A DNA stretch of 46,747 nt from Bryobacterales bacterium (GCA_020847975.1 JADLBD010000160.1:1-46747); one strand, 5' to 3'. Shown: positions 36,401-44,230, counted from the stretch's first letter. Numbers and translations: made by a program. Notes: generated from the sequence alone by a model not told the origin.

Positions 36401-36737
36401 CCGCTTGCCCGATGGTCAATTTCACATCCAGCCGCGCCACCTGGTCCACCGAAAGCTGGAAGCGGCTCACCGACGCCTTCTGAAACCCCGTTGCTTCCAC
36501 CGTTAACGTGTAATTCCCTATCGGAACAAAGGAAAATTCGTAGTTCCCCTGGTCGCCTGTTGTTGCCGTTCGAGCGAGGCCGGTATCCGCATTCTTCAGT
36601 TCCACGTTCGCCCCTGCCACCAGGGCGCCCGACGGATCCGTTACGGTACCAACCACCCTCGCCGTGATCGCCTGCGAGAATGCGCAGGGCGTCACAATTA
36701 TTGAAGACAGCAATAGTAAGATACGCGCGAGACTCAT
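33447..36737 (-). CDS. TonB-dependent receptor, Oar-like, with CarboxypepD_reg domain
   Basis: Outer-membrane receptor/transporter of 1,096 residues. The start at 36737 has AAGG eight bases upstream and gives a signal peptide (SLARILLLLSSIIVTPCAFSQ). Residues about 22-110 are a carboxypeptidase-regulatory/Cna-B-type beta domain (VVGTVTDPSGALVAGANVEL), followed by a plug (TENATVGTVIDSQKVVELPL, NGRSFVQLALLTPGV) and a long beta-barrel ending in aromatic FGLKYMF. This is the expanded family typical of Acidobacteria, thought to import or bind large glycans or peptides. It is divergent from the ECF sigma factor gene, which may control it, though typical anti-sigma partners are absent. Confidence 0.92.
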   Translation of the reverse strand: MSLARILLLLSSIIVTPCAFSQAITARVVGTVTDPSGALVAGANVELKNADTGLARTATTGDQGNYEFSFVPIGNYTLTVEATGFQKASVSRFQLSVDQVARLDVKLTIGQAAESVTVEAGALLMQTENATVGTVIDSQKVVELPLNGRSFVQLALLTPGVNPGTPGSITVRRLRGSVGQAVGMSANGARDTQNRFYYDGIEAMDLDSYSFAFSPSVDAINEFKVQSSTYSAEVGGAPGGQVNLTTKSGTNSFHSTAWWFNRNDAFTALNGFQPRVPGAKSPRLNRNQYGANLGGPVLVPKLYNGKNKTFFFFNWESGRQVAGSFGGIALVPPTALRQGDFSSIAAPIYDPTTKQPFAGNVIPSSRIAPYARKFLDGFVPAPNANDPGINFRGPRVAAPITQDQYVSRIDHSFSSRDNLSGSYMFNTQADDTTPTFGFDTRGNRARGQNLSLAETHVFGASTVNELRAGWNRFFEHEFFGTTDNPAFDIGNIIGVAGVTKRARDYGPPTFSAGYTLPSVRGIGPRDRLNQLWQISDNVSTRIGSHNLKFGGQIARRNWTFDEAVNPRGSFGFNGTVTAAAGTTGTRDNQFAEFLLGLATDAGVSVDPFATRMNNWWHGYYFQDDWKVSAHLTLNWGMRYEYFQPPVQRGKATNFDLNGFVPARQTFHGFPDISDTADRPAALVYPDKNDFGPRIGFAYQVPKLNDLVIRGGYGIYYTPEITNSWTTLTLNPPIVATLSFTGNANNPINVATAFQQQGTTRAGLFGSGALDPNIRTSYNQQWNFTVQKRLPKQMFLDVGYVGAKGTKLTAAVDGNRPIQVVNPSVVTSSIASRRPFQGFDNISVVKSIGNSTYHSLQTKLERRVGRGLSLIGAYTFSKSLSNADISSVGGGSFLGTIQDYFNLAASKSPSAFDIRHRLSVAVIYDIPLFRDSGSRLVRTMFGGWQLGTIITEQTGFAAALSSVVDTTGTGIASRPDVVAGQNWLLDRGQRTRDRWFNTAAFALPQLGQFGTSMRDQVYLPGLNQVDGSLVKNFRFYESHSLQFRAEFFNLFNHVNLGAPGLNIRDPNNFGRVTSTVQGAAGMPGDSRVVQFGLKYMF

Positions 36738-36789
36738 ACCGAAGACCTTAACACTCACGTCCGCGCGTTTCAACGGGTAACTCACTCCC

Positions 36790-36805
36790 GTTCAGCCCGC
36801 TGAAC
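36790..36805. promoter_or_regulatory. Dyad in the divergent receptor/sigma-factor spacer
   Basis: Perfect inverted repeat GTTCAG-CCCG-CTGAAC, 53 bases before the receptor start and 63 before the sigma-factor start. Its position suits an operator for either gene. No recognised regulator matches it. Confidence 0.3.
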
Positions 36806-36845
36806 ATGCCCCGCTCTTTCCGCCGCTGCCAACCCCGCTGGTAGT

Positions 36846-36865
36846 AAGATATGAGGACATATCTT
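36846..36865 (+). promoter_or_regulatory. Dyad enclosing the sigma-factor ribosome site
   Basis: AAGATAT (36846-36852) and ATATCTT (36859-36865) form a perfect 7-bp inverted repeat ending two bases before the ATG at 36868. The six-base loop is GAGGAC, the only ribosome-site-like word. In RNA this would hold the site in a hairpin loop, possibly controlling translation; as DNA it could be an operator. TAAGAT (36845-36850) is also a possible -10, so the two readings compete. Confidence 0.4.
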
Positions 36866-36867
36866 CC

Positions 36868-37437
36868 ATGGAGGACCAGTCCCCTAAAAAAATCACCCGG
36901 CTGCTGGTGGAATGGCGGGGAGGCAATAAAGCCGCGCTCGACGTCCTCATGCCCCTCGTCTATCAGGAACTCCGCAAACTCGCCGACAGCTACCTCAAAC
37001 GCGAGCGCCAGGACCACACCCTCCAGCCCACCGCCCTCATCCATGAAGCCTACATGCGCCTCGCCGATCAGCGCCTCCCCGAATGGCAGAACCGCTCCCA
37101 CTTCTTCGGCGTCGCCGCTCAGATCATGCGCCAGGTGCTCGTCGACGCCGCCCGCAAGCACCGCGCCGCCAAGCGCGGTTCCGGCTCCAAAACAAGCCTC
37201 GAGGAATCTGTTCTCGTCTCCGCTTCCCGCGCCCCCGACCTCGTCGCCCTCGACGATGCACTCCTCGAACTCGCGAAATTCGATGAGCGCAAGGTGCGCG
37301 TCGTCGAACTCAAGTATTTCGGCGGCCTCACCATTGAAGAAACAGCCGAAGCTCTCGGTATCTCCGACGCCACCGTCTCCAGAGACCTTCGCTCCGCCGA
37401 AGCCTGGCTGCGCCGCTATCTCTCCGAAAAACCCTGA
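36868..37437 (+). CDS. ECF-type RNA polymerase sigma factor (Sigma70_ECF)
   Basis: Sigma factor of 189 residues of the ECF group common in Acidobacteria and Planctomycetes. Region 2 spans about 25-95 (LMPLVYQELRKLADSYLKRE, TALIHEAYMRLADQ, SHFFGVAAQIMRQVLVDAAR). Region 4 spans about 135-185 (VVELKYFGGLTIEETAEALG, DATVSRDLRSAEAWLRR). Relatives are normally followed by a Ser/Thr kinase gene; here only a leader-like fragment follows, overlapping by one base (TGATG). Translation may be controlled by the hairpin over its ribosome site. It is divergent from the TonB-dependent receptor. Confidence 0.92.
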   Translation: MEDQSPKKITRLLVEWRGGNKAALDVLMPLVYQELRKLADSYLKRERQDHTLQPTALIHEAYMRLADQRLPEWQNRSHFFGVAAQIMRQVLVDAARKHRAAKRGSGSKTSLEESVLVSASRAPDLVALDDALLELAKFDERKVRVVELKYFGGLTIEETAEALGISDATVSRDLRSAEAWLRRYLSEKP

Positions 37438-37748
37438 TGACGCTCGAGCGTTGGCGGCAAGTCGACGACCTCTTCCAACAGGCCGCCGACCTGCCCCAGG
37501 AGCAGCGCCGCGCCTTCCTCGATCAGGCCTGCGGTGACGACGCCGGCCTCGGATTGGCCGTCCGCCGCCATCCGGAGCCCAAAGGCATATCAGTTCCCTC
37601 TCGCCAGGTAATTCTCGAGGAGCCGGTTCCCCCTCCCACCGTCGAACTCCCGCCCCCTCCTCGCGCTGAAAACATGCCTGCCAAAACCGCCGATCCCGCC
37701 GTCGACGAGGCCAGGCGCAGAAAAGCAATGGATGCTTTGAACCAGTAG
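37437..37748 (+). CDS. Truncated N-terminal leader of an ECF-linked Ser/Thr kinase
   Basis: Protein of 103 residues overlapping the sigma-factor stop. The first about 35 residues (MTLERWRQVDDLFQQAADLP, then RRAFLDQACGDDA) are the standard N terminus of acidobacterial serine/threonine kinases encoded after ECF sigma factors. The sequence then departs into a proline-rich stretch (VPPPTVELPPPPR) and ends DEARRRKAMDALNQ with no kinase domain. Either the kinase was deleted, leaving a relic, or the leader, presumably sigma-binding, survives on its own. No transmembrane segment. Confidence 0.6.
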   Translation: MTLERWRQVDDLFQQAADLPQEQRRAFLDQACGDDAGLGLAVRRHPEPKGISVPSRQVILEEPVPPPTVELPPPPRAENMPAKTADPAVDEARRRKAMDALNQ

Positions 37749-37773
37749 CTCGCACTGGACAAGGATGCGATAT

Positions 37774-38808
37774 ATGTGGAATAAGACCTTCTCCCGTCAA
37801 CTCGCGGCAATCGCCGCATTCTTCTTTCTGCTCATCCTCCACGCCTCTGCTCAGGCCGTGAAACCCATCAGCAGGAAAGGCCTTCTCGACGCTCTCCAAA
37901 TCGGCGGCCTCGCGCAATCCGAACTCGAATCATTCGTCAAACAACGCGGCGTCGATTTCAAACTCGCCTCGCAGGACGAAGCGGAACTGCGCAAGGCCGG
38001 CGCTTCCCAAGGCTTGCTCGATGCCGTAAAGGCAAGTTATCGCGCCCCTGCGCATGCCCCCACACCCGCATCCACCGCGAAACAGAAGAACGTGCACCCC
38101 CTCTCGAAAACCGGGATCATGACTCTGCTTCAGGTCGGCACACCCTCCTCGCGCATCGCCGAACTCGTCGTCCAGCGCGGCATCGGCTTCCAACTCATTC
38201 CTCAGATCGCCTCTGAGCTCGAAAGCGCCGGAGCCGATTCCGATCTCATCGGAGCCCTCAACCGCGCGCATCCCTCCGAGACGCCCGTCGCCATCCCCAG
38301 GAAGAGCCCGGTCATGCAGCGCGCCTTCGTCCCCACTGCAACCACTGCCCCCGAAGCCGCGCCCGCGCCTCCGCCTCCACCTCCTGCCGCCCCCAAACCA
38401 GCCACCCCCGCACCCCCGCCCTCGCCGAAAGTCGCTTCCCTCCATGAAGTGAAGACCATCTTCGTCGACAAAATGCCCGGCGATCTCGATCAATACATCC
38501 GCGCCGAAATCACCAAGCAGATGAAAGGCCGCCTCACCGTCACCCTCGTTCGCGGGCAAGCCGACGCCGTCCTCACCGGCGTCGCCGAAAGCCGCACCGG
38601 CACAGGCTCCATGATCACCGGCCGTTACCTCGGCCTGCATGACACCGCCTCCGGTTCCGTCAGCGTCCTCGATTCCACCGGAACGAAGGTCCTCTGGTCC
38701 GAGGAAGCCGGCGATCGCAGCCTCTGGTTCGGAGCCCTCAAGCGCGGAGGCCCCCGCAAAGTCGCCGGCCGCCTCGTCAGCAAACTCCGCCGCGCCATGG
38801 CCGACTAG
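37774..38808 (+). CDS. Secreted protein with two helical repeats and a conserved C-terminal domain
   Basis: Protein of 344 residues, start 37774 with AAGGA eight bases upstream (ATG 37765 is an alternative). Signal peptide: RQLAAIAAFFFLLILHASAQ. Two divergent copies of a roughly 55-residue helical repeat follow, each with a pattern LL-x-L(Q)-x-G...ELV/SFV-x-QRG(V/I)-x-F...ELRKAGA...LL-x-A (about 35-85 and 108-160). A proline/alanine linker (about 195-225) leads to a C-terminal domain (HEVKTIFVDKMPGDLDQYIR, ADAVLTG, KVLWSEEAGDRS) resembling lineage-specific envelope proteins. I do not know its function. It lies 25 bases after the kinase leader and is probably in the sigma-factor operon. Confidence 0.8.
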   Translation: MWNKTFSRQLAAIAAFFFLLILHASAQAVKPISRKGLLDALQIGGLAQSELESFVKQRGVDFKLASQDEAELRKAGASQGLLDAVKASYRAPAHAPTPASTAKQKNVHPLSKTGIMTLLQVGTPSSRIAELVVQRGIGFQLIPQIASELESAGADSDLIGALNRAHPSETPVAIPRKSPVMQRAFVPTATTAPEAAPAPPPPPPAAPKPATPAPPPSPKVASLHEVKTIFVDKMPGDLDQYIRAEITKQMKGRLTVTLVRGQADAVLTGVAESRTGTGSMITGRYLGLHDTASGSVSVLDSTGTKVLWSEEAGDRSLWFGALKRGGPRKVAGRLVSKLRRAMAD

Positions 38809-38844
38809 CCGTGGCGCAGGGCTCTCCAGCCCCCTCGCCGGCGC

Positions 38845-39903
38845 TCATGCCTGCGCCTCCGTCACAATCACCATCGCCCGCGTACCCTTGCCCATCCCTG
38901 CCGCCGCCCGCAGCCCCGCCATATTCTCTTGCCGCATCGTCGCCCACAGCGCCGCAAACCCGCATGCCCCCGAATACCCCGCCGGAATCCCGTTTTCCCG
39001 CAAAACCCCCGCCGCCTCCACCGCCTCTTCTTCCTCCACCCCCACATACGCGTCGTACAACCGCTCAATCACCGGCCACGCCGCGTAGGAAACCTCCCCC
39101 GCGCTCAGGCAATCCATCACCGTCTCCAATCCCCCCTCCAACCGCACCGCAACTCCCCGCCGCGCCCGCTCCACAATGCACGCCGCATTCGCCGCCTGGC
39201 AAAGCGCCAGAAACGGACGCCACTTGCCGAACTGCTGCGCAAACCAGCTCCCCGCGCCGCACGCCAGTCCCCCCACCCCCGCCTGCACGAACACCACATC
39301 CGGAGGCTCAATCCACTGCCGGCTCGCCTCCGCCAGAATGTGCGTGTACCCCGCCATCACCCATCGCGGTATCTCTTCGTACCCCGGCCACGACGTATCT
39401 GACAACAGCACCCATCCGTGCGCCTGCGACTCCCTCGCCGCCTGCCGCACCGCCTCATCGTAATTCCCCACCGCCAGGTGCACATGCGCCCCTTCTCCCC
39501 GAATGGACTCGATGCGCCTTTCGGAAGCATGCGCCGGAAGAAAAATGTGCGCCTCCATCCCCAACCTCGCCGCGACTCGCGCCACCGCCCGTCCGTGATT
39601 GCCGTCCGTCGCGCACGCCACCACCGCATCCGGCGGCAGCCGTCCCTCCCTCCGCAGCCGTTCCACGGCATACTTCACGCCCAGCACCTTGAACGCCGGC
39701 AGCCCTTGCCGCGACGTCTCCTCCTTCACCATCAACTCCCCAAGCCCGAGCTTCTCCGCCAGCGAAGGAAACGTGTGCAGCATCGTCGGACGTTCCTGTG
39801 CATAAAACTCCTCCACGTCCGCATACTCCTCCGCCGAAAACATTCCTCCCGCGATTTGTTCTGATGCCCTTCCCGCTTTGAGAATGAAATGACTCACGTT
39901 CAC
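38845..39903 (-). CDS. dpaL: Diaminopropionate ammonia-lyase-like PLP enzyme
   Basis: PLP-dependent lyase of fold type II, 352 residues, splitting 2,3-diaminopropionate to pyruvate and ammonia. The PLP lysine is K72 in SRQGLPAFKVLG; the phosphate-binding region is ATDGNHGRAVARVAARLG. The signature DTSWPGYEEIPRWVMAGYTH is specific to this family rather than threonine dehydratase; GVGGLACG follows. It is about 45 residues shorter than the E. coli enzyme at the N terminus. Start GTG 39903 overlaps the hydratase stop (GTGA); GTG 39897 is possible. It is third gene of a minus-strand operon. Confidence 0.85.
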   Translation of the reverse strand: MNVSHFILKAGRASEQIAGGMFSAEEYADVEEFYAQERPTMLHTFPSLAEKLGLGELMVKEETSRQGLPAFKVLGVKYAVERLRREGRLPPDAVVACATDGNHGRAVARVAARLGMEAHIFLPAHASERRIESIRGEGAHVHLAVGNYDEAVRQAARESQAHGWVLLSDTSWPGYEEIPRWVMAGYTHILAEASRQWIEPPDVVFVQAGVGGLACGAGSWFAQQFGKWRPFLALCQAANAACIVERARRGVAVRLEGGLETVMDCLSAGEVSYAAWPVIERLYDAYVGVEEEEAVEAAGVLRENGIPAGYSGACGFAALWATMRQENMAGLRAAAGMGKGTRAMVIVTEAQA

Positions 39904-40703
39904 CGCCCCGTAAACCGCGGCTCCCGCTTCTCCAGAAAGTGCGCCACGCCTTCCTTGAAGTCCTCGCACCCCAGGCTCTCCAGCATCTCCGCAATCGCCC
40001 GGTCCATCGCCTCGTCCAAGGTCTGCCGCTGCGCCTCGTATATCTGCTTCTTCATCACCCGCAGCGACCGCGGCGAAACAGACTTCGCCAGGTTCCGCGC
40101 AAACCCCTGTGCCGCCTCCAGGAATCCCTCATCGGGCAGCACCTGCTGCACCAAACCAATCTCCCGCGCCTCCCGCGCGTCAACCTTCCGCGATGTGAAC
40201 ATCAGGTCGATCGCCTTCGGCAGCCCCACCAGCCGCGGCAACATCCACGCCATCCCGTACTCCGCAATCAGGCCGCGCCGCGAAAAGATCACGTTGAAGC
40301 TCGCCGACTCCGCCGCCAGCCGGAAATCGCAATACAGCGGGATCACGAACCCCAATCCCACCGCCGGCCCGTTGATCGCCGCAATCACCGGCTTCGGCAC
40401 GCTTAACAGCCACGCATGCTGCCGCTGGTTATCCTCCAGCAAGTTGCCGCTCACCTTCTTGTGCTCGCTCGTGCTCCCGCTCTGTGAGATCGAACTCAAC
40501 AGGCTCATGTCCGCCCCCGCGCAGAATCCCCGCCCGGAGCCTGTCAACACAATCGCCCGCACCCCCTCATCCGCCGCGGCGCTCCGGATCGCCGCCGTCG
40601 CCTCCTCCTCCATCTGCCGCGTCCACGCATTCAGTTTGTCCGGCCGGTTCAACGTCACCGTCGCCACTGCGTCCGACACATCATAGAGAATCTGTTCGTA
40701 CAT
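39900..40703 (-). CDS. Enoyl-CoA hydratase/isomerase family protein
   Basis: Crotonase-fold enzyme of 267 residues acting on acyl-CoA. The oxyanion-hole segments are GSGRGFCAGADMSLL and INGPAVGLGFVIPLYCDFRL; the catalytic Glu is likely in IFSRRGLIAEYG. Length and motifs fit enoyl-CoA hydratase or a close isomerase. The start at 40703 (MYEQILYDVSDAVATVTLNR) is standard; the frame is open far upstream, but that region is the neighbouring membrane gene. It overlaps the lyase by four bases. Its metabolic partner in the operon is unclear. Confidence 0.9.
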   Translation of the reverse strand: MYEQILYDVSDAVATVTLNRPDKLNAWTRQMEEEATAAIRSAAADEGVRAIVLTGSGRGFCAGADMSLLSSISQSGSTSEHKKVSGNLLEDNQRQHAWLLSVPKPVIAAINGPAVGLGFVIPLYCDFRLAAESASFNVIFSRRGLIAEYGMAWMLPRLVGLPKAIDLMFTSRKVDAREAREIGLVQQVLPDEGFLEAAQGFARNLAKSVSPRSLRVMKKQIYEAQRQTLDEAMDRAIAEMLESLGCEDFKEGVAHFLEKREPRFTGR

Positions 40704-40732
40704 AGCTCCCAATAATAACCCTCCTGAGGCAA

Positions 40733-41416
40733 TCAAGATACCGCTCCCCTCCGCCGGAACGGCGCCCACAATACGGCAAACATGCACAGCGCCGCCAGTT
40801 CTCCCGTCACGATGTACACCGGCCACGGCCCCATATAATCGAGCAGCGACGCATTCTGCGGCTTCCGGCACAGGTACATGTAGTTCGTGTGGAACACCGC
40901 ATTGAACACCCCGGCAAACGCCGCGTAACCGTTCAATAGCAGCATCACCCGCCGCAAACATCCCGCCCGCGGCCGCGCTGCCCCGCTCCACCACAGGTAC
41001 AACAGCGTCGCCGCAATCCCGCAATGCGCCAGGAAAAAATAGATCGTCGGGTACGACGGAAACGGCTCCCACAAGTCCGGAGTCAATACCGCCATCAGCG
41101 ACCCCGCCAATCCCGTGAAGAACGCGAATTCGAACACCGCCTGCCGCAGCGTCAACGCCGCCACAATCGTGCACCACAGCGTCAGGTCGCACAGTTGCAG
41201 GGGCAAACCCGCCGGGAACTGAAACCACCCCTTGTACAGCTTGAATCCGTACCACCCCAGTTCATTCATCAACAGAAACCCGCCGAGCAGCCACCGCCCC
41301 GCCGTCACCGCCCGCGTGCCCCCTCGCGCCCAATACGCCAACCCTCCCGCCGTTACCGGAATCGATAGAAGAATCAGCAGGTGCGTCCACCCGAACAGGA
41401 CAAAATTTGTCTTCAC
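40733..41416 (-). CDS. YwaF/TIGR02206-type integral membrane protein
   Basis: Seven-helix membrane protein of 227 residues from the GTG at 41416 (KTNFVLFGWTHLLILLSIPV); TTG 41440 is an alternative. It contains FPAGLPLQLCDLTLW, FFLAHCGI, NAVFHTNYMYLCRKPQNAS and LDYMGPWPVYI, the conserved pattern of the YwaF family, whose function is unknown. It begins a minus-strand unit with the hydratase (29-base gap) and lyase. Its start region overlaps the promoter of the divergent ThDP enzyme gene. Confidence 0.85.
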   Translation of the reverse strand: MKTNFVLFGWTHLLILLSIPVTAGGLAYWARGGTRAVTAGRWLLGGFLLMNELGWYGFKLYKGWFQFPAGLPLQLCDLTLWCTIVAALTLRQAVFEFAFFTGLAGSLMAVLTPDLWEPFPSYPTIYFFLAHCGIAATLLYLWWSGAARPRAGCLRRVMLLLNGYAAFAGVFNAVFHTNYMYLCRKPQNASLLDYMGPWPVYIVTGELAALCMFAVLWAPFRRRGAVS

Positions 41417-41424
41417 GGAACTGG

Positions 41425-41453
41425 TTCCCACCCGCACCAAACTAGCGTATAGT
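41425..41453 (+). promoter_or_regulatory. Sigma-70 promoter of the ThDP enzyme gene
   Basis: TTCCCA (41425-41430, 4 of 6), 17 bases, then TATAGT (41448-41453, 5 of 6). The transcript would start near 41460, 17 bases before the ATG, with AAGGAAAA as ribosome site. Confidence 0.5.
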
Positions 41454-41476
41454 CATCCAAAAGGAAAACCCCGCCC

Positions 41477-43399
41477 ATGAGAGACCTCGTCAAGCGCTAT
41501 TTCGACAACAACCTCTCCCGTCGCGGATTCGCCCGCCGCCTCGCCCAACTGGGATTCACCTCCGCCGCCGCCGCCGAACTCCTCGCCGGCTTCGACGCAA
41601 GTGATGGCGCCCCCACCCAAAACACTACCCGCGCCGGTACGCCGCCCTCCTCCACCGTCGAAGGATCCGGAGGCGACCTCGTCGTCGCCCAGGCCAAAGC
41701 CGCCGGCGTCAAATATATCTTCACCAACCCCGGCTCCTACGAAGTCGCCTTCTTCGACTCTCTCCTCGACCAACCAGCCCTCCAACCGCTCATCGCCCTC
41801 CACGAAGGCGTCGTCATCTCCATGGCCGATGGCTACCACCGCGTCACCCTCGAACCCGCCTTCGTCAACGTCCACGTCATCGCCGGCACCGCCCAGGCCG
41901 CCGGGCAAATGTACAACGCCGCACGCGACGGCTCCGCCCTCGTTGTCACCGCCGGTCTCAACGACAACGAAGCCTGGAGCGATGAGAGCATCCTCGCCCC
42001 CCGTCCCGGCTACGACCAGAAAGAAGTCAACCGTCAGTTCACCAAAATCAGTTGGGAAGCGCGCCAACCCGCCGGCCTTCCCCTCATGCTGCGCCGCGCC
42101 TTCAAAGTCGCCATCACCCCTCCCGGCGGCCCCGTCTACCTCGCCATGGCCCACTACGCCCTCGAGCGCAAGAACGTGAAAGCCGAAATCCTCCCCGCCC
42201 CCCGCTTCCTCGCGCCTTCCCGCGTCCGCCCGGACTCCACCGCCGTCGAGCAGGCCGCCAAACTCCTCCTCGAAGCAAAGCGCCCCCTCCTCATCTGCGG
42301 CGACGAAGTCTGGAAATCCGGAGCTGTCGCCGAACTCGTCGCCCTTTCCGAAAAACTCGCCCTCCCCGTCGCCAAAGACCGAGCCGGATACTGCAACTTC
42401 CCCGTAATCCATTTCCACAACATAGGATCGTTTTCTCCGAATTCCACCTGGGTCAGCGGAGCCGATGTTCTCCTCTTCGCCGGTGCCCGCGACGCCGGCG
42501 GGCGCGTCGTCCCCGCCGCCTCCGAACTCCCCTCTTCCGCGCGCATCATCCGCCTTGGAATGGATACCTCCTCCATGGGCCGCAACTACTCCACCGACGT
42601 CCCTCTCGTCAGCGACGTCAAAGCCGGCCTCAAAGACCTCCTCGCCGCCATCGATTCCATCGCCACCAGGGACCGCCTCAACTCCCTCGCCGCTGCCCGC
42701 GCCCCGTCCATCCGCTCCCACAACTCCGCCGTCCGTGCCCGCCTCGCCGCAGCCGTCAAGAGCGCCTCCGGACACTCCCCCATCCACCCCGACGAGCTCG
42801 GAGCCATCCTCGCCCGTACCCTCGACAAGAACGCCATCATCGTCAGCGAGAACCTCACCGGCAAGTACGACTCCTTCCCCTTCGGCTATCGCGAAGACGA
42901 ACTCATGTATCTCTCCAACACCGGCCTCGGCCTCGGTTGGGGAATCGGCGCAGCCACCGGAGCCAAGGTCGCCGCCCCCCGCCGCCAGGTCGTCTGCACC
43001 ATCGGTGACGGCTCCGTCATGTACAGCGCCTCCGGCTTCTGGACCCAAGCGCGCTACGCCATCCCCGTCCTCACCATCGTCTACAACAACAAAAACTATC
43101 AGACCGTCCGCATGGCCTACGATTCCTACCACGGAAAGATGGCCGCCTCCGGCAAATACGTCGGCATGTACCTCGGCGATCCTGATATCGACTTCGTCAA
43201 ACTCGCGGAATCCCAAGGCGTCAAGGGCGAAAAAGCCGCCACCGCCGCCGAACTCGAAGCCGCTGTCAAACGCGGAACCAGCGCAAACCGCGACGGCAAG
43301 CCCTACTTGGTCGAAGTCCCCACTGCCCGCTACGGCGGCGGAGCCGAATCCACCTGGCACGATGGTTTCCATCTCCCCAATCCCAACCGTCGCGCCTGA
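41477..43399 (+). CDS. Tat-exported thiamine diphosphate-dependent enzyme (acetolactate synthase/benzoylformate decarboxylase type)
   Basis: ThDP enzyme of 640 residues with all three domains: the PYR domain (about 65-235) with catalytic-type Glu E110 in LIALHEGVVIS; a central domain (about 250-400); and the PP domain (about 450-600) with the cofactor motif GDGSVMYSASGFWTQA...YNNKNY. A Tat-like leader, NNLSRRGFARRLAQLGFTSA, precedes the fold, so it may be exported; this is rare for cytosolic ThDP decarboxylases. It resembles the 'thiamine pyrophosphate-requiring' acetolactate synthase-like proteins of unknown substrate. Monocistronic, convergent with the sortase gene. Confidence 0.88.
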   Translation: MRDLVKRYFDNNLSRRGFARRLAQLGFTSAAAAELLAGFDASDGAPTQNTTRAGTPPSSTVEGSGGDLVVAQAKAAGVKYIFTNPGSYEVAFFDSLLDQPALQPLIALHEGVVISMADGYHRVTLEPAFVNVHVIAGTAQAAGQMYNAARDGSALVVTAGLNDNEAWSDESILAPRPGYDQKEVNRQFTKISWEARQPAGLPLMLRRAFKVAITPPGGPVYLAMAHYALERKNVKAEILPAPRFLAPSRVRPDSTAVEQAAKLLLEAKRPLLICGDEVWKSGAVAELVALSEKLALPVAKDRAGYCNFPVIHFHNIGSFSPNSTWVSGADVLLFAGARDAGGRVVPAASELPSSARIIRLGMDTSSMGRNYSTDVPLVSDVKAGLKDLLAAIDSIATRDRLNSLAAARAPSIRSHNSAVRARLAAAVKSASGHSPIHPDELGAILARTLDKNAIIVSENLTGKYDSFPFGYREDELMYLSNTGLGLGWGIGAATGAKVAAPRRQVVCTIGDGSVMYSASGFWTQARYAIPVLTIVYNNKNYQTVRMAYDSYHGKMAASGKYVGMYLGDPDIDFVKLAESQGVKGEKAATAAELEAAVKRGTSANRDGKPYLVEVPTARYGGGAESTWHDGFHLPNPNRRA

Positions 43400-43466
43400 T
43401 CGACCCTCTCCGTTTCGGACCTGGATACCCTATCCCTCGGCGGGCAGCCGCTGATGAACCTCACGG

Positions 43467-44066
43467 TTATGGTCCGGTTCTACCGGACACCGCCCGAGCC
43501 TCGCCAACCATCGAGGCGCGCACCACAAACCGCTCCGGAGCCGGTCCCACATAATGGAACGGATAACACGTCACCAGAGTCAACTCCGCTCTCTTCCTCC
43601 GCCGGAGAACGGATACATCCTCCGGGCGCACTTTCGATGTCCAATCCACCCGGTATTCTGTAGTCCCCCGTACGCCGGTCAGCAGGATTATGTCGGCTTC
43701 CCGTATGTTGCGCAACGCGCGGAACACAGTGTCCCGATGCCCCGCCAGTCCGATGTTCCCCATTTCATTTGGCAGTGCCGTGCCGGGGATGTGCCCAATC
43801 CCGCGCCGCAAAGTTCCTTCATCCACACCCTCCAGAATCAGAGCACGCACTCCCAGTCGCGGTATCGCTATCTCCCCGATGGCTTCCCCTTTGGCCGCCG
43901 CCTCGCTCCCGCTCCTCACGCGTCTTTCGAACACCGCGGTTTCGCGCCGCTCATAAACGATGCGGTCCAGCCAGACATACCCGTAACTCCCGATTCCAGC
44001 CATCGCGCACAACAACAGCGCCAACTCAAGATACATCCATCTCCGCGATCGTCTCATGTCGTCCAT
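43467..44066 (-). CDS. Class D-like sortase
   Basis: Transpeptidase of 199 residues. One N-terminal transmembrane helix (about 10-33, YLELALLLCAMAGIGSYGY) anchors it; the catalytic set is H110 in LAGHRDTVF, C167 in LTLVTCYPF and R179 in PERFVVRA. The segment IGEIAIPRLGVRALILEGVD is typical of class D/E. The start at 44066 places the helix correctly; longer frames to 44333 cross a hairpin. The neighbouring upstream gene encodes a protein with an LPGTA-hydrophobic-basic tail, so enzyme and substrate are adjacent, 232 bases apart. In a Gram-negative the attachment point is unclear. Confidence 0.9.
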   Translation of the reverse strand: MDDMRRSRRWMYLELALLLCAMAGIGSYGYVWLDRIVYERRETAVFERRVRSGSEAAAKGEAIGEIAIPRLGVRALILEGVDEGTLRRGIGHIPGTALPNEMGNIGLAGHRDTVFRALRNIREADIILLTGVRGTTEYRVDWTSKVRPEDVSVLRRRKRAELTLVTCYPFHYVGPAPERFVVRASMVGEARAVSGRTGP

Positions 44067-44230
44067 TTGCCTGCGAAGGGAGCCATCTTTCAATGGCTCA
44101 GCGGATGGCGGCCCTTGACCATCGCCGCCCATGCGCGGGAGGGCAAGAAACTGGATTGCAGCGATAACGCAGAGCGATGGGAAAACGCGTTTCACCGCAA
44201 TTCCATAGTGTCGCCTTGCCCTCCCTGATC

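Noticed and set aside
36826..36850. Sigma-70 or ECF-type promoter just before the sigma-factor gene
   Set aside because: Only the TAAGAT hexamer fits; no acceptable -35 of either type at the right distance.
41453..43372. Antisense frame of 639 codons opposite the ThDP enzyme
   Set aside because: Gly/Asp/Val-rich shadow; the sense gene has complete cofactor motifs and a promoter.
43472..43488. Perfect hairpin GTCCGGT/ACCGGAC near the sortase stop as a bidirectional terminator
   Set aside because: It lies inside the sortase coding sequence and has no T-run on either side, so I do not call it a terminator.
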